Source: Sphaerisporangium fuscum (GTDB taxonomy: Bacteria > Actinomycetota > Actinomycetes > Streptosporangiales > Streptosporangiaceae). From it: a stretch of DNA of 64,000 nt. Shown here in pieces: positions 35,386 to 45,225 of this stretch (position 1 is its first letter; every line of letters starts with the position of its first letter). Below the pieces are notes generated by a model. That model searched no databases. It was given only the letters and a program-made list of their open reading frames with translations, and had not been told where the DNA came from. The translations under genes were made by a program, and so were the position numbers. Where the stretch lies: the NCBI RefSeq assembly GCF_018531465.1, contig NZ_JAHDTF010000003.1:434001-498000 (forward strand), read 5' to 3'.

Positions 35386-36168
35386 GTGACGATCACCGAG
35401 CAGGAACCGGACGGCCGCTCTCGTCCGCTGGCCTTGGTCACCGGAGTCGGGCGCACGGTGGGCATCGGCGCCGGCATCGCGCGGCGCCTGGCGGCGTCCG
35501 GATGGGACATCGCCTTCAGCTACTGGACGCCGTACGACGACCGCATGCCCTGGGGTGCCGAGCCCGGAGCCGCCGAGGCCGTCCGGGCCGAGCTGGCCGG
35601 GTACGGCGCGGCGAGCGTGGCGGTCGAGGCGGACCTCGCCGACCCCGGCGCGCCGGCCGAGGTGTTCGAGGAGGCCGAGCGTCGGCTGGGTCCGGTGGTG
35701 GCCCTCGTCATGTGTCACTGCGAGTCGGTCGACTCGGGCCTGCTCGACACCACCGTCGAGAGCTTCGACCGGCACTTCGCGGTGAACGCCCGTGCCACCT
35801 GGTTGCTGATCAGGGAGTACGGCCGGCGCTTCCGGGGAGCGCCCGGCACCGGGCGGATCATCGCTCTCACCAGCGACCACACCGTCGGCAACCTGCCCTA
35901 CGGTGCGAGCAAGGGCGCCCTGGACCGCATCACGCTGGCCGCCGCCCACGAGCTCGCCCACCTCGGCGTGACCGCGAACGTCGTCAACCCGGGGCCGGTC
36001 GACACGGGCTGGATGTCGGAGGAGGTGAAGGCCGGCTGCCTCGCCCGGACTCCGCTCGGCCGCCTCGGCACGCCCCAGGACACCGCGCACCTGGTCGATT
36101 TCCTCTGCTCACCGGAAGGACAGTGGATCAACGGCCAGCTGCTGAAGAGCAACGGCGGCTCGGCCTGA
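35386..36168 (+). CDS. Short-chain dehydrogenase/reductase (SDR)
   Basis: 260 aa from GTG 35386, with GGAG about 11 nt upstream. Classical SDR features: nucleotide-binding TGVGRTVGIGAGIA near residue 18, the Asp-containing ADLADPG, catalytic Ser in ALTSDHT, YGASKG (Tyr/Lys), and PGPVDTGWM after it. FabG-like length. The substrate is unknown. The N-terminal glycine motif has an extra spacing (TGVGRTVGIG), seen in some 3-oxoacyl-reductase-like proteins. It is followed after 35 bp by a HEAT-like protein on the same strand; no shared role is obvious. Confidence 0.83.
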   Translation: MTITEQEPDGRSRPLALVTGVGRTVGIGAGIARRLAASGWDIAFSYWTPYDDRMPWGAEPGAAEAVRAELAGYGAASVAVEADLADPGAPAEVFEEAERRLGPVVALVMCHCESVDSGLLDTTVESFDRHFAVNARATWLLIREYGRRFRGAPGTGRIIALTSDHTVGNLPYGASKGALDRITLAAAHELAHLGVTANVVNPGPVDTGWMSEEVKAGCLARTPLGRLGTPQDTAHLVDFLCSPEGQWINGQLLKSNGGSA

Positions 36169-36203
36169 CCGCCGGTACGCCGGCCGACCGATGAGGGAGG
36201 ACG

Positions 36204-37898
36204 ATGTCACGGCTCAGAGACCTGTTCCGGCGACCCGCGGGGCGGCGCGAGGCGGACGGGGAACGGGTGCTGGACTCCATGCGCCGGCTGGTCGAGAGGT
36301 CCGCGCGAGGGGGGCGCCACACCTTCGACGAGCTGGCGCGGGTGGCCTTCACGGCGGTCGTGGACGACGAACTCGCCGACCGTGCGCTGGACACCCTCGC
36401 CGGGGCGGGTCCCGGCCTGTGGATCGCCCTCGATCCGGGGATCCGCCCGTGGGCATACGGATTCGCCGGGGATCCCCACGTCGAGCGGGCGGCCACCGTG
36501 CTCGGGATGCGCACCCCTCTCGCCGTCGCGCTGGCGGCCTGCGTGCGGAACGGGCGCGACCGGGAGCGGGCCGTCCGGCATCCCCTCATGCGCGCGGATG
36601 CCCGCCTGCTGCCGGTGCTGGTGATCCGGGGCACCGACTGGGCCGACCAGGTGCGGGAGGCGGCGCTGCGGGTGCTCGCCGAGGTCCTCGCCGACCCGGG
36701 CCCGGCCGCCCTGACGGCCGCCGTGCCGGTGGCGGTGCGGCTCGGCGACCGGGCCCGGGCGGAACCGGTGACGGGGATGATCCGGGACGCGCTCCTCAGG
36801 GCGAGCGACGACACCCTTGACGAGGTACGCCGCTGCGGGGATCGCCGCGCGCGGCGGCAGGTGTACGAGGTCCTGCTGCCGGCGGGGCGGCTGGACACCT
36901 CCCGGCTTCTGACGGCGGCGCTGCACGACCCCGACGTGGTCGTGCAGACCCGATGCGCCGGGGCCCTCGCCGCGAAAGCTCTTGCCGGAGGCGGCTCCGA
37001 GACCCCTGGGGACCATCGGTCCGGGGTGGGCGAGGTTTCCGAGGACCAGGCCCCGGTGCCCGGGGAGTCCGGTGGCCGGGCGCGTCCGCCCGGCCGGGTA
37101 CGAGACTGGACGGCGCCGCTGGAGGAGCTCCTGCAGCGAGGATCGGCGGGTGTCCGGACCGAGGCGCTCACCGCCCTGGTGCGGCTCGGCCACGCCGAGC
37201 CCGCGCTCGGTTTCCTGGCCGACCCGGCGTCGAGGGTGCGCCTGACCGCGCAGTGGGGCGTCCGCAGGGGAGGCGGTGATCCGGCCGAGCCGTACCGCCG
37301 GCGGCTGTCCGCGTCCACGACCGGATCTCCTGTGCGGGGCGCGCGTGAGCTGCTGGCCGGGCTCGGGGACTGCGGCGGCCGGGAGGACGCCGCCCTCGTC
37401 CGTCCCTACCTCCGCGACCCCCGCCCCCGGGTCCGCGCCGAGGCGGTGCGCACCCTGCTTCGCCTGGGGGACACGGCGGGCCTGGCCGTCCTGCTGGAGG
37501 ACCCCGCCCCCGTCGTCGTCCGGAACGTGGTGGAGGCCCTGCGCGGATCCGACGAGCGTTTCCCCACCCGGCGGCTGCGGGCACTGCTCGCCCCCGGCCG
37601 TCCCCGGCACGTACGGCTCGCCGCCTACCGGCTCCTGCGCGAAAGGGACGCCTGGACCCGCGTCGAGGCCGACCTCCTGCTCGTGACCGACCAGGACGAG
37701 ACGCTGAAGGACCGCGCCCGCACCGACCTGGCGACCTGGTTCGCCAAGGACGCCGCCAGGCAGTTCATGCGCGGCCCCGACCGGGTGCGCGGCGACCTGG
37801 AGGCCCTGCTGCCCGGGGCCGAACCGATCGTGGGCGCGGAGACGGTCCGCCTGCTCCGCCTGCTCGTCCGCGGAGCCGGTCGGCGGGCGGCGACTTGA
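36204..37898 (+). CDS. HEAT-repeat-like protein, 564 aa
   Basis: ATG 36204 with GAGGGAGGA upstream. There is no signal peptide. The translation is built of repeated helical pairs such as VRPYLRDPRPRVRAEAVRTL, LLEDPAPVVVRNVVEAL and FLADPASRVRLTAQWGVR, the pattern of HEAT/PBS-lyase repeats. It is probably a cytoplasmic scaffold. The stop codon overlaps the -35 of the dnaK promoter. It and DnaK are on the same strand with 116 bp between them, but DnaK has its own promoter. Confidence 0.65.
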   Translation: MSRLRDLFRRPAGRREADGERVLDSMRRLVERSARGGRHTFDELARVAFTAVVDDELADRALDTLAGAGPGLWIALDPGIRPWAYGFAGDPHVERAATVLGMRTPLAVALAACVRNGRDRERAVRHPLMRADARLLPVLVIRGTDWADQVREAALRVLAEVLADPGPAALTAAVPVAVRLGDRARAEPVTGMIRDALLRASDDTLDEVRRCGDRRARRQVYEVLLPAGRLDTSRLLTAALHDPDVVVQTRCAGALAAKALAGGGSETPGDHRSGVGEVSEDQAPVPGESGGRARPPGRVRDWTAPLEELLQRGSAGVRTEALTALVRLGHAEPALGFLADPASRVRLTAQWGVRRGGGDPAEPYRRRLSASTTGSPVRGARELLAGLGDCGGREDAALVRPYLRDPRPRVRAEAVRTLLRLGDTAGLAVLLEDPAPVVVRNVVEALRGSDERFPTRRLRALLAPGRPRHVRLAAYRLLRERDAWTRVEADLLLVTDQDETLKDRARTDLATWFAKDAARQFMRGPDRVRGDLEALLPGAEPIVGAETVRLLRLLVRGAGRRAAT

Positions 37899-37924
37899 CA
37901 GGCACGGCCCCCCATTTTTATACA
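37895..37924 (+). promoter_or_regulatory. Consensus promoter of the dnaK-like gene
   Basis: TTGACA (37895-37900), an 18-nt spacer and TATACA (37919-37924), matching the housekeeping sigma consensus closely. The -35 overlaps the stop codon of the upstream gene. The -10 is part of an inverted repeat, TATAC-N5-GTATA (37919-37933), that could bind a repressor. No HAIR (HspR) or CIRCE (HrcA) element was found. Confidence 0.7.
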
Positions 37925-37958
37925 AGTCGTATAGGAGACTTCGTGCATACGCGCACGT

Positions 37959-38010
37959 CACGGCCCATCTGAGGGCCGTGGAAGGCCTGTCCCTTCGGGG
38001 GAAGGAGGCC
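37959..38010 (+). promoter_or_regulatory. Structured 5' leader of the dnaK-like mRNA; hairpin covers the ribosome site
   Basis: Two hairpins fill the leader. The first has the arms CACGGCCC (37959-37966) and GGGCCGTG (37973-37980), 8 bp with a 6-nt loop. The second pairs GGCCT (37984-37988) with AGGCC (38006-38010) and TCCC with GGGA around a TTCG-type loop; the ribosome site GGAAGGAGG lies in its right arm, 4 nt before the ATG. It could limit translation until melted, as in RNA thermometers, though it looks very stable. Confidence 0.45.
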
Positions 38011-38014
38011 CGAG

Positions 38015-39862
38015 ATGGCGCGACCGGTCGGAATCGATCTCGGGACGACGAACTCGGTGGTCTGCGTGCTGGAAGGCGGCGAGCCGACCGTCATCACCAA
38101 CACCGAGGGTTCACGGACCACCCCCTCTGTGGTCGCCTTCGCCAAGGGCGGTGAGGTGCTGGTCGGCGAGGTGGCCAAACGCCAGGCCGTCACCAACGTC
38201 GATCGGACGGCGCGGTCGGTCAAACGCCACATGGGCGACACGTCCTGGCGGTTCCCCCAGTCGGGGAGCGTCGACGGCAAGAGGTACACCGCTCAGGAGA
38301 TCTCGGCGCGGGTGCTGCAGAAACTGAAGCGTGACGCCGAGGCCTACCTCGGGGAGGACGTCACCGACGCGGTGATCACGGTGCCCGCGTACTTCGACGA
38401 CGTGCAGCGCACCGCCACCAAGGAGGCGGGCGAGATCGCCGGCCTGAAGGTCCTGCGGATCATCAACGAGCCGACCGCGGCGGCCCTGGCGTACGGCCTG
38501 GACAAGGAGAACGACCAGACGATCCTGGTGTTCGACCTCGGCGGCGGGACGTTCGACGTGTCGCTCCTGGAGATCGGCGAGGGCGTGGTCGAGGTCAAGG
38601 CCACGGCCGGCGACACCCACCTGGGCGGTGACGACTGGGACCAGCGGATCGTCGACCACCTGGTCAAACGGTTCAAGAACGGCTACGGGGTCGACCTGTC
38701 GAAGGACAAGATGGCGGTGCAGCGGCTGCGTGAGGCGGCCGAGCGGGCCAAGATCGAGCTGTCGGCCACCACGGAGACCAACGTCAACCTCCCCTACATC
38801 ACCGCCTCCGCCGAAGGCCCGCTGCACATGGACGAGAAGCTGACCCGCGTCCAGTTCCAGCAGCTCACGCAGGACCTCCTGGACCGCTGCAAGGGCCCGT
38901 TCCACCAGGCCGTGAAGGACGCCGGCATCGAGGTCTCCGCCATCGACCACGTCATCCTGGTCGGCGGCTCGACCCGGATGCCCGCCGTGGTGGATCTGGT
39001 GCGGGAGCTGACCGGCGGCAAGGAGCCGCACAAGGGCGTCAACCCCGACGAGGTGGTGGCGGTCGGGGCGGCCCTGCAGGCCGGGGTGCTCAAGGGCGAG
39101 GTCAAGGACGTGCTGCTCCTGGACGTCACCCCGCTGTCGCTGGGCATCGAGACCAAGGGCGGCATCATGACGCGCCTCATCGAGCGCAACACCACGATCC
39201 CGACCAAGCGCTCGGAGGTCTTCACCACGGCCGAGGACAACCAGCCGTCCGTGGCAATCCAGGTCTACCAGGGCGAACGCGAGATCGCGGCCTACAACAA
39301 GAGGCTCGGCATGTTCGAGCTGACCGGCCTGCCACCCGCCCCGCGCGGCATCCCGCAGATCGAGGTCGCCTTCGACATCGACGCCAACGGCATCATGCAC
39401 GTCTCGGCGAAGGACCTCGGCACCGGCCGGGAGCAGTCGATCACCATCACGGGCGGCTCGGCCCTTCCGAAGGACGACATCGACCGGATGATGCGGGAGG
39501 CCGAGCAGCACGCCGACGAGGACCGCCGCAGGCGCGAGGCCGCGGAGACCCGCAACACCGCCGAGACGCTCGTCTACACCACCGAGAAACTGCTGCGCGA
39601 CAACCCGGACAAGGTGCCGGGCGATGTCAGGTCCGAGGTCGAGGCGGCGATCGGCGAGCTGAAGGAGAAGCTGAAGGGCGAGGACGTCGGCGCGATCCGC
39701 GAGGCCACCGAGAGGGCCGCCGCCGTCGCACAGAAGATCGGACAGGCGATGTACGCGCAGACGGGGGCGGGCGCGAGCGGAACCCAGCAGGGGGCCGGCG
39801 ACCAGGAGGAGGTCGTGGACGCCGAGATCGTCGACGAGGACAGGCACCGCGAAGCCGGGTGA
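38015..39862 (+). CDS. dnaK: DnaK (Hsp70) chaperone, stand-alone copy
   Basis: 615 aa from ATG 38015. The full Hsp70 layout is present: ATPase domain ([19 protein letters not shown], phosphate loop [33 protein letters not shown]), linker [19 protein letters not shown], substrate-binding domain and a C-terminal lid, ending in an acidic tail ([12 protein letters not shown]). It refolds or holds proteins in the cytoplasm with DnaJ and GrpE, neither of which is encoded nearby. The canonical actinobacterial dnaK is in a dnaK-grpE-dnaJ-hspR operon, so this is likely an extra copy. The rest of the genome would show whether it is. Confidence 0.93.
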   Translation: MARPVGIDLGTTNSVVCVLEGGEPTVITNTEGSRTTPSVVAFAKGGEVLVGEVAKRQAVTNVDRTARSVKRHMGDTSWRFPQSGSVDGKRYTAQEISARVLQKLKRDAEAYLGEDVTDAVITVPAYFDDVQRTATKEAGEIAGLKVLRIINEPTAAALAYGLDKENDQTILVFDLGGGTFDVSLLEIGEGVVEVKATAGDTHLGGDDWDQRIVDHLVKRFKNGYGVDLSKDKMAVQRLREAAERAKIELSATTETNVNLPYITASAEGPLHMDEKLTRVQFQQLTQDLLDRCKGPFHQAVKDAGIEVSAIDHVILVGGSTRMPAVVDLVRELTGGKEPHKGVNPDEVVAVGAALQAGVLKGEVKDVLLLDVTPLSLGIETKGGIMTRLIERNTTIPTKRSEVFTTAEDNQPSVAIQVYQGEREIAAYNKRLGMFELTGLPPAPRGIPQIEVAFDIDANGIMHVSAKDLGTGREQSITITGGSALPKDDIDRMMREAEQHADEDRRRREAAETRNTAETLVYTTEKLLRDNPDKVPGDVRSEVEAAIGELKEKLKGEDVGAIREATERAAAVAQKIGQAMYAQTGAGASGTQQGAGDQEEVVDAEIVDEDRHREAG

Positions 39863-39873
39863 CCCGCCCGGCT

Positions 39874-39953
39874 CCCCGCGGCGCGGAAGGGAGCACCGGC
39901 GCCCTTCCCGCGGGGCTCCGGCAGGGGAGCCCGCCGAACCCGGCGGGTTCGGC
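39874..39953. terminator. Tandem hairpins between convergent dnaK and haloalkane dehalogenase genes
   Basis: First hairpin: CCCCGCG (39874-39880) and GGAAGGG (39885-39891) pair with CCCTTCC (39902-39908) and CGCGGGG (39909-39915), a 14-bp stem with one bulge. Second: GCCGAACC (39933-39940) with GGTTCGGC (39946-39953), 5-nt loop. Together they make a bidirectional terminator. Confidence 0.75.
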
Positions 39954-39983
39954 CGGGCCGCGGCCCCCGGCCGATGCCGGGCA

Positions 39984-40859
39984 TCAGCTTCCGCCGCCCG
40001 ACCGCAGGCCGTGCTTGTCCATCCACCCGGCGAGGGACGCGGCGATGGCGGCGGGCTGGTCCTCGGGGGTGTGGTGGCCGGCCACCCCGTCGTGATGCAC
40101 GATCTCCAGGGCGGCGATGTTGGCCGCGCACCAGTCGATCATGTCCGGCCCCATCATCACGTCGAACCCCGGCCGGAAGGTGAGCAGGAGCTTCGGCACC
40201 TCGACGCTGGTGAGCAGCCACTGGTCGTACGCCTCGACCCTGGCCACCACGTCGGCGGGTTCGCCGCCCAGCGGCATGGACCGCGCCCACCGCAGCAGCG
40301 GCAGGCGGCTCTCCCGGGTGGGGTACGGCGCCCGGTAGACGTCGTGGTCCTCCTTGCCGAGGGTGCCGGTGGCGGTGTGCGCCAGGCCTTCGATGAAGGC
40401 GTTCTGGTCCAGGAGCATGGCCTCGCCGACCCCGTCGGTCTTGATCGCCCGGAACAGCTCCCGGCCGGCCTCCGGGAACTCCTCCCAGGCCATGGGCTTG
40501 ACGATCGTCTCGGTGAACGCCAGGCCGCGTACGCGGTCAGGGTGGCGGGCCGCCCAGTCGAAGGCGAGCGCGCCGCCCCAGTCGTGCCCGACCAGCACCA
40601 CGCCGTCCAGGCCGAGGGCGTCGAACCAGGCGTCGAGGTAGCGGGCGTGGTCGGCGAAGGTGTAGTCGATGGCGGGTTTGCCGGACTCGCCCATCCCGAT
40701 CAGGTCCGGCGCCAGCCGCCGGCCGGGGTCGCCGACGGCCGGCAGGACGTGGCGCCACAGGTGGGAGGAGGTGGGGTTGCCGTGCAGGAACACCATGGGC
40801 GCCCCTGTGCCGGTCTCCCGGTAGAAGATGGTCGAATCGAGGACGTCTTGTGTGGGCAT
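39984..40859 (-). CDS. Haloalkane dehalogenase (alpha/beta hydrolase)
   Basis: 291 aa from ATG 40859. It follows the HLD-II (DhaA-like) pattern closely: HGNPTSSHLWR (halide-binding Asn28), PDLIGMGESGKP, nucleophile Asp93 with Trp94 in GHDWGGALAFDWAARHP, catalytic Glu117 in TETI, and His ~262 in AGHHTPEDQP. It should hydrolyse carbon-halogen bonds to alcohols in the cytoplasm. The gene is last in an operon with an NmrA-like protein and a PPOX remnant, facing an HxlR regulator, which suggests induction by a reactive or foreign compound. Confidence 0.87.
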   Translation of the reverse strand: MPTQDVLDSTIFYRETGTGAPMVFLHGNPTSSHLWRHVLPAVGDPGRRLAPDLIGMGESGKPAIDYTFADHARYLDAWFDALGLDGVVLVGHDWGGALAFDWAARHPDRVRGLAFTETIVKPMAWEEFPEAGRELFRAIKTDGVGEAMLLDQNAFIEGLAHTATGTLGKEDHDVYRAPYPTRESRLPLLRWARSMPLGGEPADVVARVEAYDQWLLTSVEVPKLLLTFRPGFDVMMGPDMIDWCAANIAALEIVHHDGVAGHHTPEDQPAAIAASLAGWMDKHGLRSGGGS

Positions 40860-40874
40860 CGTGGTTCTTTCCGT

Positions 40875-41093
40875 TCAGTTGTTGAGACCCATGACCCGGT
40901 CCACCGTGATCTCGATCTCGACCCGGTCCGGCGGGGCGGGTGGTGGTCCCGCCGCGCCGTCCCAGGTGAACCGGACGGCGACCACGTGAGGGGTGCCGTC
41001 CGGCCGCAGGGTCGTCAGGGTGGCCAGGTGAGGCTCGGCGAGGAATGCCTCGGAGGGGCCGCGCAACGCCACGGCCGCCGTCCTCCGGCTCAC
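40875..41093 (-). pseudogene. Internally deleted pyridoxamine-phosphate-oxidase-like (PPOX) remnant
   Basis: 72 aa from GTG 41093, overlapping the NmrA-like stop by GTGA. Residues ~15-45 (FLAEPHLATLTTLRPDGTPH, then VVAVRFTWD) are the typical start of a PPOX/F420-type flavin-binding protein. The last ~20 residues (VEIEITVDRVMGLNN) read like the usual C-terminus, joined through AAGPPPAPPDR. Family members are about 130-150 aa, so the middle ~60-70 residues of the barrel seem deleted in frame. It is unlikely to bind flavin. Alternatively it is a short, repurposed protein. Confidence 0.5.
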
Positions 41094-41905
41094 TTGAAGA
41101 CCGCCGCGTTGCGCCGCGCCCAGTCGGCGAAGTCGCGGGGCGAGCAGCCGAGCACCCGCTCGACGTCGGGGCTCACCTGCCGCTCGGCGTCCGTCGGCTC
41201 GCCGAGGATCGTCAGGGTGCCGTCCGCCACGATCTCGGGCATGAAGGCCACCATCTGCGCGCGGGCCTCCTCGCGGGTCTGCTCGACGAACTCCACCGGC
41301 TCCCCGAGCGCGTCGCCGATGGCCTGAGCCCGCTCACGCGGGGTGACCGGCGCCGGCCCGGTGAGCACGTACGTCCGGCCGGTGTGCCCGGCCTCGCGCA
41401 GCACCGCGGCCGCGACCTCGCCGATGTCGGCGGGGTCGATGAAGGGCAGGGCGACGTCGCCGAACGGCGCGGCGGCCGTGCGGTGCGCGCGGATCGGCTC
41501 GGCCCACATGTAGGAGTTGGTGAAGAAGCCGCCGGGCTGCAGGATGGTCCAGTCCAGGCCCGAGTTCCGGACGGCCTCCTCGAACGCCCGCGGGTGCGGG
41601 TACATCTCGGGGCGGGTCCCCGCGCCCTGGGAGGACAGGTGGACCACGCGCCGGACACCGCCGGCCTCGGCGAGGTCCAGGATGGCGTGCGGGTCGTCGC
41701 CGGCGGTGAGGAGGAACAGCGCGTCGGCGCCGTTCAGCGCCTCGCGCAGGGTCTGCGGCGACTCCAGGTCGGCCCGCACGTGACGGACGCCGTCCGGCAC
41801 CTGCGTGGTGTTCCGCGAGACGGCCGTCACCTGCTCGCCCGCCTCGGCCAGTGCCTGCACGAGGGCCCGCCCGACGTTCCCGCTCGCACCCGTTACCACG
41901 ATCAT
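41090..41905 (-). CDS. NmrA-like NAD(P)-binding protein (atypical SDR)
   Basis: 271 aa from ATG 41905. The Rossmann motif TGASGNVGRALVQAL lies at the N-terminus, followed by HVRADLESPQTL, LSSQGAG and the NmrA-type segment LDWTILQPGGFFTNSY. Such proteins are NAD(P)H-dependent quinone or azo reductases or redox sensors (QOR2 type). It is the first gene of the operon that ends in haloalkane dehalogenase and is divergent from HxlR at 42000, the common arrangement for HxlR-controlled reductases. Confidence 0.85.
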   Translation of the reverse strand: MIVVTGASGNVGRALVQALAEAGEQVTAVSRNTTQVPDGVRHVRADLESPQTLREALNGADALFLLTAGDDPHAILDLAEAGGVRRVVHLSSQGAGTRPEMYPHPRAFEEAVRNSGLDWTILQPGGFFTNSYMWAEPIRAHRTAAAPFGDVALPFIDPADIGEVAAAVLREAGHTGRTYVLTGPAPVTPRERAQAIGDALGEPVEFVEQTREEARAQMVAFMPEIVADGTLTILGEPTDAERQVSPDVERVLGCSPRDFADWARRNAAVFK

Positions 41906-41948
41906 GAGAAGCTCCGTTCCTTTGTTCCGGTGTTGCGAGGAACAAGTT

Positions 41949-41992
41949 AGTCAGTCGACTGACTTTGAGGAAGGGCTTACTTTGAAGTAAGC
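41949..41992. promoter_or_regulatory. Two perfect palindromes in the NmrA/HxlR divergent gap, probable HxlR operators
   Basis: Site 1 is a 16-bp perfect palindrome with arm AGTCAGTC (41949-41964). Site 2 has arms GCTTACTT and AAGTAAGC around 2 bases (41975-41992), ending 8 bp before the hxlR start. The 94-bp gap is AT-richer than its surroundings. HxlR dimers bind such sites; two sites allow separate control of the two directions. Confidence 0.65.
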
Positions 41993-41999
41993 TCCCCAC

Positions 42000-42401
42000 G
42001 TGCGGGAATGGAACCAGGTCAGCGAGTGGACGTCCGGCCAGTCAGGTGAGGTGCCTCACACCGACTGCCCGGTGCGCAAGGTGCTCGACCACGTCACCAG
42101 CAGATGGGGTGTGTGGGTGCTGATGGCCCTCGCCGGCGGGGACCTGCGGTTCCACGAGTTGCGCGGTCGCATCCCGGGCGTCAGCGAGAAGATGCTCTCC
42201 CAGACGCTTCGGACCCTGGTCCGCGACGGCCTGGTGTGGCGGGCGGTCGAGCCGGCGACCCCGCCCCGCGTCACCTACGGGCTGACCCCCCTCGGCCGGG
42301 GCGCCGGCGAGCCGATGGCGACGCTGCTGGGCTGGATCCGCGACCACGCGGGCGACATCCTGGCCACCCAGTCCGAGTACGACCGGGCCTGCGCGAAGTG
42401 A
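42000..42401 (+). CDS. HxlR family transcription regulator
   Basis: 133 aa from GTG 42000. Winged-helix HxlR signature: CPVRKVLDHVTSRWGVWVLM, RFHELRGRIPGVSEKMLSQT, LRTLVRDGLVWR and VTYGLTPLGR. Cys ~23 at the start of the motif is the residue that senses oxidation or electrophiles in some members. It probably represses itself and the divergent NmrA/dehalogenase operon through the palindromes upstream. Confidence 0.88.
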   Translation: MREWNQVSEWTSGQSGEVPHTDCPVRKVLDHVTSRWGVWVLMALAGGDLRFHELRGRIPGVSEKMLSQTLRTLVRDGLVWRAVEPATPPRVTYGLTPLGRGAGEPMATLLGWIRDHAGDILATQSEYDRACAK

Positions 42402-42437
42402 TCGCACGGCCGCGGTGACCGCCTCCTGACCCGGGTC

Positions 42438-44160
<1,723 letters not shown>

Positions 44161-44216
44161 ACGTCCCTTAAGGGGCCGCGATCGGCGGGCGGCCCGCCAT
44201 AAGCGATACTGATCCG

Positions 44217-45110
44217 GTGGACCCCCACCTCCTGCGGACGTTCGTGGCGGTCGTCCGCCACGGTTCCTTCTCGGCGGCGGCCCGGCAGCTGGGCTACACC
44301 CAGTCCGCCGTCTCCCAGCACATCGCCGCCCTGGAGACCGACCTCGGCACGACCCTGCTCCACCGGCGTCCGGTCGGCCCCACCAAGGCGGGGGACCGGC
44401 TGCTCGAACACGCCGCACCGCTCCTGCTGCGCCTGGACGCCGCCCGCGCCGACGTACTGAGGGTCGCCGGAACGCCACCCGGACGGCTGGAACTCGCCAT
44501 GACGCCGCTCGCCGCGACGCCCCGGGTGGCCGAGGCCCTCGCCGGGGCGCGCCGCTCGGCGCCCGGCCTCCAGGTCGGCGTGCGGGTCGAGGGACGCCAG
44601 GCGGTGGTGACCGGCGTGGTGGCGGGGGAGTACACCCTCGGCCTCGTCGAGGGGGTGGCCGCGCCCAGCGACCCGCTGCGCCTGTCCGAGGCCGGGAACC
44701 TCACCCACGTCGCCGTGGCCGAGGAGCCGCTCGCCGTGCTCCTCCCCGATGACCATCCGCTGGCCCGGCGGGCCGGCCTCCGCCTGGGCGACCTGGTCGA
44801 CGCGCGCTGGATCGACGCCCCCGACGTCGCGGCGCCGCTGCCCGACCTGCGCGCCGCCGCGCAGTCGGACGCGCCGCGCCCCTCGCTCCGCTACGACGGC
44901 ACCGACGTCACGGCTCTGGTCACGCTCGTCGCCGCGGGGCACGGCCTGGCGATCGCGCCGCGGCGGGTGACGGCGGGCGTGCCCGGCGTCCGCGCCGTCC
45001 CCCTCACCCTCCCGCGTCTGGTCCACCGGACCGAGGCCCTCCACGGCCACGACCCCGGTCCCGCCGCCGCGGCGCTCGCCGCCGCCCTCGCCTTCCAGGC
45101 GCGGCCCTGA
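44217..45110 (+). CDS. LysR family transcription regulator
   Basis: 297 aa from GTG 44217. N-terminal HTH (LLRTFVAVVRHGSFSAAARQ, LGYTQSAVSQHIAALETDLG) and a LysR substrate-binding domain with PGRLELAM and LAVLLPDDHPLARRAGL. There is no divergent target gene in the usual position: the upstream neighbour (GH27) is on the same strand and ends 56 bp before. Target and inducer are unknown. Confidence 0.87.
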   Translation: MDPHLLRTFVAVVRHGSFSAAARQLGYTQSAVSQHIAALETDLGTTLLHRRPVGPTKAGDRLLEHAAPLLLRLDAARADVLRVAGTPPGRLELAMTPLAATPRVAEALAGARRSAPGLQVGVRVEGRQAVVTGVVAGEYTLGLVEGVAAPSDPLRLSEAGNLTHVAVAEEPLAVLLPDDHPLARRAGLRLGDLVDARWIDAPDVAAPLPDLRAAAQSDAPRPSLRYDGTDVTALVTLVAAGHGLAIAPRRVTAGVPGVRAVPLTLPRLVHRTEALHGHDPGPAAAALAAALAFQARP

Positions 45111-45225
45111 CCGGTCACGCGGCGTGGTCGCGGGCCTGACCGGGTTCGATGCCGCCGGGTTGCGGTAGGGCAGGCAGTGCGGGGGAGGACCGCGGGGTCC
45201 GGCCCCCGCCGACAGGGAGGTCACC

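Noticed and set aside
37919..37941. HspR HAIR element in front of dnaK
   Set aside because: AAGTC-N8-GACTT is present but the CTTGAGT-N7-ACTCAAG consensus is not met.
44165..44174. CCCTTAAGGG palindrome after the alpha-galactosidase gene
   Set aside because: No loop is possible and it is short, so it cannot act as a terminator; an operator for the LysR gene was considered but such sites have T-N11-A form, not seen here.
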